Source: Comamonas antarctica | GTDB taxonomy: Bacteria > Pseudomonadota > Gammaproteobacteria > Burkholderiales > Burkholderiaceae_C | Length of the DNA: 64,000 bases | Direction: 5' to 3' | NCBI RefSeq assembly: GCF_013363755.1 | Contig: NZ_CP054840.1 | Coordinates: 1,853,501-1,917,500, forward strand | Shown: piece after piece, positions 56,922 to 64,000 of the stretch | Position numbering within the stretch: the stretch's first letter is position 1 | Layout of the letters: every line of letters starts with the position of its first letter | Translations under genes and position numbers: made by a program | Notes under the pieces: generated by a model | The model's input: only the letters and a program-made list of their open reading frames with translations | Databases searched by the model: none | Told to the model about the DNA's origin: nothing

Positions 56922-59470
56922 GCAATCGTCCTCGGAGTGGTGAGTGTTGTCGCATCCACGGGAGCCGCGAGCGGCAGCCAGAAGGTGAAGCGGCAGCCTA
57001 TGACATCGGAACCATTGTAGAGGTTCTCCGCGCGCATGCGTCCGTGGTGCGACTCGACGATGCTGCGGCACAGGTTCAGGCCCATGCCCATGCCTTCGCT
57101 CTTGGTGGTGAAAAACGCCTCGAACAGGCGGTCGAGCACCTCGGGCGGCAGTCCCTTTCCGGTGTCCTGCACGGTGAACTCCACCACCTGCTGGCCATCG
57201 ATCTCGCGCGGCAGCACGCTCAGGTCCACGCTGCGCTGGTGCCCCGGGCGCTGCGAGTTCTCTATCGACTCGGCGCCGTTCTTCATCAGGTTGACCAGCA
57301 CCTGCTCGATGAGGATGGTGTCGGCCATGACGGGCGGCAGGCGCTCGGCGACGCGGTAGGTCAGGCGCACGTTGTGCCGGCGCAGCTCGATGTCCGCCAG
57401 CTCCACCGCTTCGCCGACCATGTCCGCCACCTGCGCCAGCGTGCGGTTGGGTTCGCTGCGCTTCACGAAGGCGCGGATGCGCTGGATGATCTGCCCCGCG
57501 CGCTGCGCCTGGTGCGCGGTCTTTTGCAGCGCGGTGAGCAGCATCTCCTGGCTGAGCTGGCCGCTCTGGCTGCGCGAGATCATGCCGCTGCAGTAGTTGC
57601 TGATGGCGGTGAGCGGCTGGTTCAGTTCGTGCGCGACGCTCGAGGCCATCTCGCCCATGGTGATCAGCCGGCTGATGGATTGCGCATGCTCGGCCTGGCG
57701 CGCGGCCTGTTCCTGCGCCAGGCGCCTGGGCGTGATGTCGGTGGCAATGACCATCTGCGCGAGCCGGCCGTCGACCCAGCTGAGGTAGCGCGAGCGCACT
57801 TCCAGCCACTTGCCCAGTTCGGGCAGGAATATCTCGGCGTTCTCGCTGCGCGCGCTGGTCAGCGGGTCGGTGGGCAGGCCCATCAGCCCGTCCTCGTCGT
57901 CCATGCTGTCGGTATGGCGCGCGGGCAGCACGCCGGCTTGCGCCACCAACTGCAGATGGCCATCGGTCTGCGAGCCGAACCACTGGCGGTAGAGCTTGTT
58001 GGCAAACAGCAGTTCGGCGCTGCCCAGCGGCGCGACCGACACCGAGGCATCGAGTGCTTCGAGCACGATGGTGAAGCGCTCGTGCGAGGCGGACAGCTGT
58101 TCGCGGATGCGGTTGGGTTCGGTGATGTCGGTCATCGACGACATCCATCCGGTGTGCTGGCCATGGGCGTCGATCAGCGGCGAGACATACAGGCGCGCAT
58201 CGAACTGGCTGCCGTTCTTGCGCTGCACGCGCACCTGGAAACCGCCGACGATGGTCTTGCCGCTGAGCTCGTCGCGCAGCTTCAGGCGCAGGCTGTCGTA
58301 TTCGTTGCTGGGCCAGTAGCTGTAGGGCGGCAGCTGGCCGACGAGATCGCTCTCGCTCCAGCCCGTCATCTGGCAGAACGCGGCATTCACATAAGTGATG
58401 CGGCCTTCGAGGTCCAGCGCGCGCATGCCCGTGAGCACGGAGTTCTCCATGGCGCGGCGGAAATTGGTTTCGGCCACCAGCGCTTCCTGCGCGCGCAGGC
58501 GCCGGCGCGTGTGGCGCCAGGTCGCAAGCAGCAGCCAGGCCGTCATGACGCTGAGCGTGCCGACCAGCCAGAACAGGCTGTTGCCGACGAAGCCCAGCGA
58601 GGTGCGGTAGGCCTGGGCGCGCAGCACCAGCCCGCTGCCCACCGGCGACACCGGCACCTCATATTCATTGGCACGGTCGCGCCACCAGCGCCAGGCGTTG
58701 CTCGCGGCACGCTCGGGCAATGCGGTGCCGGCGAGCAGCCTGCCGCTGCCGTCGAGCATGGTCACGGCATAGCGCGCCAGCACTTCGGTGGGCGTGCCGT
58801 AGCGCAGCAGGCTGTCCACCGAGTACTCGCCCAGCACCACGCCGCCGAAGCCGCCGGTGCTGTTGAGCGGCACCTGCAGCTGCAGCAGCGGCGTGGGCTC
58901 GCCAGGCACGGACGGAGACTGCGCATACACCGGCTGCTGCAGGTCCTGCACCAGCGCAAAGGTCTTCGCCGTGTCGCCGGGCCTGAGTTTCTCCCCGACG
59001 ATGCGCAACTGCTCGCTGTGCACCGTGGGGGCGGAATGGCTGGCGCGGATGCGCTGCTGCTCGTCGATCCAGGTGATCGACTGCAGCTCGGGATACTGGG
59101 TGATCAGCGCCTCGCTGCGGCGCGCGAAATCGCCCTTGTTCATTTCCTGGTTGGCAATGTCGCGCGCCACGCGCATCAACTGCTCCTGGCGCTCGAGCAA
59201 GCGCAGGCGCACGCGCTGCTGCGCATATTCGACGTCGCGGCGCAGCGCTTCCTGTTCGCGCTCGACTTCCTCCACGCGCAGATACCAGAACGCCACCACG
59301 ATGGCCGCGAGAAACATCATCACGGCCGCCACCGGCGCGAGCGCCGCGAAACGGTCCTGCCGGGTGGGCGACAGGCTGCGCCACCAGCTGCGCCACCAGC
59401 GCACGGGAGCGGCCACGAGGGTGTCTGACAAGGGGTTGCCGGCAACGGGCTTGGCGGGGGTCGGATCCAT
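56918..59470 (-). CDS. Membrane PAS-domain sensor histidine kinase (FixL/TtrS-like)
   Basis: An 850-residue kinase. Membrane segments lie at about 41-64 and 292-317, enclosing a periplasmic sensor region of about 225 residues. Two PAS domains follow (about 335-455 and 460-585). The phospho-acceptor is H614 in MASSVAHELNQPLTAISNY. The ATPase domain has LVNLMKNGAESIENS (N box), VQDTGKGLPPEVL and MGMGLNLCRSIVESH. No heme-binding feature could be confirmed. ATG 59470 is used; the frame upstream to 59704 is not kinase-like. It signals to the regulator encoded next. Confidence 0.92.
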   Translation of the reverse strand: MDPTPAKPVAGNPLSDTLVAAPVRWWRSWWRSLSPTRQDRFAALAPVAAVMMFLAAIVVAFWYLRVEEVEREQEALRRDVEYAQQRVRLRLLERQEQLMRVARDIANQEMNKGDFARRSEALITQYPELQSITWIDEQQRIRASHSAPTVHSEQLRIVGEKLRPGDTAKTFALVQDLQQPVYAQSPSVPGEPTPLLQLQVPLNSTGGFGGVVLGEYSVDSLLRYGTPTEVLARYAVTMLDGSGRLLAGTALPERAASNAWRWWRDRANEYEVPVSPVGSGLVLRAQAYRTSLGFVGNSLFWLVGTLSVMTAWLLLATWRHTRRRLRAQEALVAETNFRRAMENSVLTGMRALDLEGRITYVNAAFCQMTGWSESDLVGQLPPYSYWPSNEYDSLRLKLRDELSGKTIVGGFQVRVQRKNGSQFDARLYVSPLIDAHGQHTGWMSSMTDITEPNRIREQLSASHERFTIVLEALDASVSVAPLGSAELLFANKLYRQWFGSQTDGHLQLVAQAGVLPARHTDSMDDEDGLMGLPTDPLTSARSENAEIFLPELGKWLEVRSRYLSWVDGRLAQMVIATDITPRRLAQEQAARQAEHAQSISRLITMGEMASSVAHELNQPLTAISNYCSGMISRSQSGQLSQEMLLTALQKTAHQAQRAGQIIQRIRAFVKRSEPNRTLAQVADMVGEAVELADIELRRHNVRLTYRVAERLPPVMADTILIEQVLVNLMKNGAESIENSQRPGHQRSVDLSVLPREIDGQQVVEFTVQDTGKGLPPEVLDRLFEAFFTTKSEGMGMGLNLCRSIVESHHGRMRAENLYNGSDVIGCRFTFWLPLAAPVDATTLTTPRTIA

Positions 59471-59742
59471 GGCCCGAGTGTAGAGGAGCCGGGCGCGGTT
59501 TTCGTGTTGTGGTGGCGCATGCGCCTTTGTGCGATTGCAGCAAAATTTCACATCATGAAAATGAAAAGCATCATTTGAAATCTTCGGAAAGTGTGCGAAA
59601 CTCCGTCCAAATTCACTCAGTGACGGCCGGTTTGCGGCCGTTTGCGCACGGCAGCTGGTTGAGCATTTGGCAGGGTCGTTCCTGCACGATGACAATGGGC
59701 CCAACGCGCACTGTTCGTTTACAGCCTATTGCAGGAGACACC
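59471..59742. promoter_or_regulatory. Divergent region between the sensor kinase and aceE
   Basis: 272 bases with no gene. The part near 59530-59580 is AT-rich and holds two nearby CATCAT words. A hairpin ACGGCCG (59623-59629) / CGGCCGT (59635-59641) with a 5-base loop and three following T lies about 100 bases before aceE and could be a weak attenuator or regulator site. GCAGGAGACACC provides the aceE ribosome site. Promoter hexamers were not assigned. Confidence 0.4.
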
Positions 59743-62466
59743 ATGACAGCTCAGACCGACCCCCAGGCCGGCGCCGGCGCCACCCAAGTGGCCAGCACCG
59801 ATCAGCAAGAAACCCGCGAATGGATGGACGCGCTGTCCGCCGTGATCGACCGCGAAGGTGCGCAGTACGCCCATGCGCTGCTCGAGGAACTGCTGGAACA
59901 TGCGCGCCAGAACAGCGTCGACCGTCCCTTCTCGGCCAACACCGGCTACGTCAACACGCTCGAGACTTCGCAGGAGGCGCGCTGCCCCGGCAACCTCGAG
60001 ATCGAAGGCCGTCTGCGCGCCTACATGCGCTGGAACGCGATGGCCATGGTGGTCAAGGCCAACCGCATCCACCCGCCCGAAGGCGGTGATCTGGGCGGCC
60101 ACATCGGCTCGTTTGCCTCGCTGGCCAACATGTTCGGCGCGGGCTTCAACCACTTCTGGCATGCCGAGAGCGAAAACCACGGCGGCGACTGCCTCTACAT
60201 CCAGGGCCACGTCTCGCCCGGCATCTATGCGCGCGCCTACCTCGAAGGCCGCATCTCCGAAGAGCAGCTGCTGAACTTCCGCCAGGAAGTCGACGGCAAG
60301 GGCCTGTCGAGCTATCCGCACCCCAAGCTGATGCCCGAGTTCTGGCAGTTCCCCACGGTGTCCATGGGCCTGGGCCCGCTGATGGCCATCTACCAGGCAC
60401 GCTTTCTCAAGTACCTGCACGCGCGCGGCATTGCCAACACCGAGAACCGCAAGGTCTGGGTGTTCTGCGGCGATGGTGAAATGGACGAAGTCGAATCGCT
60501 GGGCGCGATCTCGCTGGCCGCGCGCGAAAAGCTCGACAACCTGATCTTCGTCATCAACTGCAACCTGCAGCGCCTCGATGGCCCGGTGCGCGGCAACGGC
60601 AAGATCATCCAGGAACTCGAAGGCGAGTTCCGCGGCTCGGGCTGGAACGTCATCAAGCTGATCTGGGGCAAGGGTTGGGACGAGCTGCTGGCCAAGGACA
60701 AGGACGGCGTGCTGCGCAAGATCATGATGGAATGCAACGACGGTGACTACCAGTCGTTCAAGGCCAACGACGGCGCCTACGTGCGCAAGCACTTCTTCGG
60801 CCGCGACCCACGCGCGCTGAAGATGGTCGAGCACATGAGCGACGACGAGATCTGGAACCTGCGACGCGGCGGCCATGATTCACAGAAGGTCTACGCCGCG
60901 TTCCACGCCGCCAATGAGCACAAGGGCCAGCCCACGGTGCTGCTGGTGAAGACCGTCAAGGGCTTCGGCATGGGCAAGATCGGTGAAGGCAAGAACACCG
61001 TGCACCAGACCAAGAAGCTCGGCGACGAGGACATCAAGGCCTTCCGCGACCGCTTCAACATTCCGATCCCCGACAGCCAGATCGCCGAGCTGCCGTTCTA
61101 CAAGCCAGCCGACGACACGCCGGAGATGAAGTACCTGCACGAGCGCCGCCAGGCGCTGGGCGGCTACCTGCCGCACCGCCGCGTCAAGGCCGACGAGCAG
61201 TTCACCGCGCCCGCGCTGGAGACCTTCAAGGCCATCCTCGAGCCCACGCCCGAAGGCCGTGAAATCTCGACGACCCAGGCCTACGTCCGCTTCCTGACGC
61301 AGCTGCTGCGCGACAAGGAGATCGGCCCGCGCGTCGTGCCCATCCTGGTGGACGAGGCGCGGACCTTCGGCATGGAAGGCCTGTTCCGCCAGATCGGCAT
61401 CTACAACCCCGCAGGCCAGCAGTACACCCCGGTCGACAAAGACCAGGTCATGTACTACAAGGAAGACAAGGCCGGCCAGATCCTGCAGGAAGGCATCAAC
61501 GAAGCCGGCGGCATGTCCAGCTGGATCGCCGCCGCCACGAGCTACAGCACCAGCAACCGGATCATGATCCCGTTCTACGTGTACTACTCGATGTTCGGTT
61601 TCCAGCGCGTCGGCGACCTGGCCTGGGCGGCCGGCGACATGCAGGCGCGCGGCTTCCTGCTGGGCGGCACTTCGGGCCGCACCACGCTCAACGGCGAAGG
61701 CCTGCAGCATGAAGACGGCCACAGCCACATCCTGGCCAACACGGTGCCCAACTGCATCAGCTACGACCCGACGTTCGCGCACGAAGTGGCGGTGATCATG
61801 CAGGAAGGCCTGCGCCGCATGGTGCAGGAGCAGGAAAACGTCTTCTACTACCTGACGCTGCTCAACGAGAACTACGCGATGCCCGGCCTCACGCCCGGCA
61901 CCGAAGAGCAGATCATCAAGGGCATGTACCAGTGCAAGCCCGGCATCAAGGTGCCGGCGACGGGCCTGCGCGTGCAGCTGCTGGGTTCGGGCACCATCCT
62001 GCGCGAATCGCTGTCGGCCCAGGAGCTGCTGCTCAGCGACTGGGGCGTTGCCGCCGACGTCTGGAGCTGCCCGAGCTTCAACGAACTCACGCGCGACGGC
62101 CAGGACGTGGACCGCTGGAATCTGCTGCACCCCCTGGAGACGGCACGCCAGTCGTTCGTCACGCAGCAGCTGGCCAACACCACCGGCCCGGTCATTGCAT
62201 CGACCGACTACATGAAGGCATACGCCGAGCAGATCCGCGCCTACATCCCCAAGGGCCGCATCTACAAGGTGCTGGGCACCGATGGTTTCGGCCGTTCGGA
62301 CTTCCGCCGCAAGCTGCGCGAGCACTTCGAGATCGACCGCCACTACATCGTGGTCGCGGCGCTGCGCGGCCTGGCCGACGCGGGCCAGCTGCCCATGACC
62401 AAGGTCGCCGAGGCGATTGCCAAGTACGGCATCCAGGTCGACAAGATCAATCCGCTGTACGCCTAA
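59743..62466 (+). CDS. aceE: Pyruvate dehydrogenase E1 component (homodimeric)
   Basis: A 907-residue homodimeric E1, the normal size. It decarboxylates pyruvate with thiamine diphosphate and acetylates the lipoyl groups of E2. The ThDP/Mg motif is FCGDGEMDEVESLG followed by VINCNLQRLDGPVRGNGK (in parts); GGDLGGHIGSFAS and the histidine-rich GEGLQHEDGHSHILA are also typical. ATG 59743 has a good AGGAGA ribosome site; the frame extends to 59509 without E1 similarity. aceF begins 18 bases after the stop. Confidence 0.97.
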   Translation: MTAQTDPQAGAGATQVASTDQQETREWMDALSAVIDREGAQYAHALLEELLEHARQNSVDRPFSANTGYVNTLETSQEARCPGNLEIEGRLRAYMRWNAMAMVVKANRIHPPEGGDLGGHIGSFASLANMFGAGFNHFWHAESENHGGDCLYIQGHVSPGIYARAYLEGRISEEQLLNFRQEVDGKGLSSYPHPKLMPEFWQFPTVSMGLGPLMAIYQARFLKYLHARGIANTENRKVWVFCGDGEMDEVESLGAISLAAREKLDNLIFVINCNLQRLDGPVRGNGKIIQELEGEFRGSGWNVIKLIWGKGWDELLAKDKDGVLRKIMMECNDGDYQSFKANDGAYVRKHFFGRDPRALKMVEHMSDDEIWNLRRGGHDSQKVYAAFHAANEHKGQPTVLLVKTVKGFGMGKIGEGKNTVHQTKKLGDEDIKAFRDRFNIPIPDSQIAELPFYKPADDTPEMKYLHERRQALGGYLPHRRVKADEQFTAPALETFKAILEPTPEGREISTTQAYVRFLTQLLRDKEIGPRVVPILVDEARTFGMEGLFRQIGIYNPAGQQYTPVDKDQVMYYKEDKAGQILQEGINEAGGMSSWIAAATSYSTSNRIMIPFYVYYSMFGFQRVGDLAWAAGDMQARGFLLGGTSGRTTLNGEGLQHEDGHSHILANTVPNCISYDPTFAHEVAVIMQEGLRRMVQEQENVFYYLTLLNENYAMPGLTPGTEEQIIKGMYQCKPGIKVPATGLRVQLLGSGTILRESLSAQELLLSDWGVAADVWSCPSFNELTRDGQDVDRWNLLHPLETARQSFVTQQLANTTGPVIASTDYMKAYAEQIRAYIPKGRIYKVLGTDGFGRSDFRRKLREHFEIDRHYIVVAALRGLADAGQLPMTKVAEAIAKYGIQVDKINPLYA

Positions 62467-62484
62467 GAAATCCGGGAGACGAAT

Positions 62485-64000
62485 ATGGCAATGGTAGAGA
62501 TTCAAATTCCGGACATCGGTGATTTCGACGAGGTGTCGGTGATCGAGGTGCTGGTCCAGGCCGGCGACACCATCAAGGCCGAGCAGTCGCTGCTCACCGT
62601 CGAGTCCGACAAGGCGTCGATGGAAATTCCGTCGAGCCACGCCGGCGTGCTCAAGGAACTGCGCGTGGCGCTGGGCGACAAGGTCAAGCAGGGTTCGGTG
62701 ATTGCGGTGATTGAAACCGCGGCTTCGGCACCGGCGGCTCCGGCGCCTGCGCCCGCAGCGGCGCCAGCCGAGCAGGCTGCGCCGGCACCAGCACCAGCAC
62801 CCGCTCCGACTCCGGCTCCAGCTCCAGCTCCAGCTCCAGCTCCAGCTCCGGCTCCGGCCGCTGCTGCGCCCGCACCGGCAGCTGCAGAACCTGCACCGGC
62901 TGCCGCAGGCGGCAAGAGCGTTCCCTTGAAGGTGCCGGATATCGGCGACTTCAAGGATGTGGCCGTGACCGAGATCCTGGTCAAGGCCGGCGATACCGTC
63001 ACGGCCGAGCAGTCGCTGTTCACGGTCGAGTCCGACAAGGCCTCGATGGAGATTCCATCGCCCGCGGCCGGCGTGATCAAGGCGCTGACGCTCAAGGTCG
63101 GCGACAAGGTCAATATCGGTGATGTGGTCGGTGAGCTCGAAGGCGAGGGCGCTCCCGCCCCGGCCGCAGCGCCCGCGGCAGCGGCTGCGCCCGCAGCCGC
63201 TGCCCAAGCCGAGGCTCCGGCCCCGGCTGCCGCTGCGCCCCAGGCCGCGGCCCCGGCTGCTGCGCCTGCGGCTGCAACGCCCGCCCACAACCCCACGGTC
63301 GCGCCCACGGGCAAGCTGCCCCATGCCTCGCCATCGGTGCGCAAGTTCGCGCGCGAGCTGGGCGTGCCGCTCGAGGAAGTCACCGGTTCGGCGCAAAAGG
63401 GCCGCATCACCCAGGCCGACGTGCTGGCATTCACCAAGCAGGTGATGTCTGGCGCGGTGCAGACCAAGGCTCAGGGCGCGGCTGCGCCCAAGGCCGCGGC
63501 GGCTGCCGGCGGCGGCGCGGGCCTGGACCTGCTGCCCTGGCCCAAGGTCGACTTCGCGAAGTTCGGCCCGGTCGAGCGCAAGGACCTGTCGCGCATCAAG
63601 AAGATCAGCGGCGCGAACCTGCACCGCAACTGGGTCATGATCCCGCACGTCACCAACAATGACGAAGCCGACATCACCGAACTCGAAGCCTTCCGCGTGT
63701 CGACCAACAAGGAAAACGAAAAGAGCGGCGTCAAGGTGACGATGCTGGCTTTCGTGATCAAGGCAGTGGTCGCGGCGCTGAAGAAGTTCCCCGAGTTCAA
63801 CGCCAGCCTCGACGGCGACACGCTGGTCTACAAGCAGTACTTCAACATCGGCTTCGCGGCGGACACGCCCAACGGCCTGGTGGTGCCGGTGCTCAAGGAT
63901 GCCGACAAGAAGGGCATCATGCAGATCAGCCAGGAAATGGGCGAGCTCGCCAAGAAGGCGCGCGACGGCAAGCTGGGCGCGGGCGACATGCAGGGCGGGT
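62485..64000 (+). CDS. aceF: Dihydrolipoamide acetyltransferase E2 (3' end beyond the window)
   Basis: The first 505 codons of E2. Two lipoyl domains have lipoylated lysines K43 and K187 in [11 protein letters not shown] motifs. Ala/Pro-rich linkers follow each (about 80-145 and 223-275). The E1/E3-binding domain is at about 283-318 ([18 protein letters not shown]). The catalytic domain begins near 360 ([19 protein letters not shown]) and is cut by the window end before the active-site histidine. It transfers acetyl groups to CoA. The first linker is encoded by a hexanucleotide repeat. Confidence 0.96.
   Translation, partial: MAMVEIQIPDIGDFDEVSVIEVLVQAGDTIKAEQSLLTVESDKASMEIPSSHAGVLKELRVALGDKVKQGSVIAVIETAASAPAAPAPAPAAAPAEQAAPAPAPAPAPTPAPAPAPAPAPAPAPAAAAPAPAAAEPAPAAAGGKSVPLKVPDIGDFKDVAVTEILVKAGDTVTAEQSLFTVESDKASMEIPSPAAGVIKALTLKVGDKVNIGDVVGELEGEGAPAPAAAPAAAAAPAAAAQAEAPAPAAAAPQAAAPAAAPAAATPAHNPTVAPTGKLPHASPSVRKFARELGVPLEEVTGSAQKGRITQADVLAFTKQVMSGAVQTKAQGAAAPKAAAAAGGGAGLDLLPWPKVDFAKFGPVERKDLSRIKKISGANLHRNWVMIPHVTNNDEADITELEAFRVSTNKENEKSGVKVTMLAFVIKAVVAALKKFPEFNASLDGDTLVYKQYFNIGFAADTPNGLVVPVLKDADKKGIMQISQEMGELAKKARDGKLGAGDMQGG
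62815..62856 (+). repeat. Hexanucleotide repeat in the first aceF linker
   Basis: GCTCCA occurs five times in a row (62815-62844) and is followed by two GCTCCG units (62845-62856), all coding Ala-Pro. Such a run could change in number by slippage without a frameshift, changing the swinging-arm linker length. Confidence 0.9.

Noticed and set aside
60880..63648. A 922-codon open frame antisense to aceE and aceF
   Set aside because: It lies opposite well-supported genes, has His/Arg/Gly-rich low-complexity translation and no domain.

Overview
The window is high-GC bacterial chromosome, most likely from a betaproteobacterium of the order Burkholderiales, Comamonadaceae-like. The reasons are the Bug/TTT-type periplasmic receptors beside CaiB/BaiF CoA-transferases, an Omp32-like porin, an isc operon running straight into dnaQ, and an AceE/AceF pair with two lipoyl domains and long Ala-Pro linkers. 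No insertion sequence, prophage, CRISPR array or rRNA gene was seen. This is a reading of sequence only; no database was searched.

Layout: (1) 1-4445 is housekeeping: the end of iscS, then iscU-iscA-hscB-hscA-fdx (iron-sulfur assembly) and dnaQ. (2) 4491-4816 holds three tandem tRNA-Val(CAC) genes and a strong terminator. (3) 4999-16616 is a two-partner secretion locus: an outer-membrane transporter (TpsB), a 2814-residue exoprotein (TpsA) with about 17-18 MBG/YDG-type repeats, and two small exported proteins that are paralogues of each other. (4) 16929-38160 is a lipid/dicarboxylate catabolic block: a tandem-domain TetR regulator, a porin, a leftward operon (dppBCADF-like ABC importer plus pimABFCD-like beta-oxidation genes), and divergently two alpha/beta-hydrolase-fold proteins, an MFS transporter and etfBA. 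(5) 38185-46418 is a second acyl-CoA module under a LysR regulator: Bug receptor, CoA-transferase, two acyl-CoA dehydrogenases, a second CoA-transferase, a MaoC-like protein and a second Bug receptor. (6) 46525-56206 is mixed: an LhgO-like oxidase, a YqjD/YqjE/YqjK-like membrane trio, pyrD, rpiA, an unrecognised coiled-coil/tail-anchor protein, a glutaredoxin-like exported protein, prlC and folD. (7) 56283-64000 holds a FixL/FixJ-type two-component pair divergent from aceE-aceF; aceF runs off the window.

How it fits together: both catabolic modules make reduced ETF through acyl-CoA dehydrogenases, and etfBA lies between them. The pim-like operon should activate a carboxylic acid (PimA), then carry out dehydrogenation (PimCD), hydration and oxidation (PimF) and thiolysis (PimB). 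The co-transcribed peptide-type ABC importer and the divergent hydrolases suggest that the substrate enters as a conjugate or ester, which is inference. Least explained are the four-gene secretion locus with its paralogous small exported proteins, the protein encoded at 50822-52210, and the AT-rich gap at 32.8-33.36 kb.
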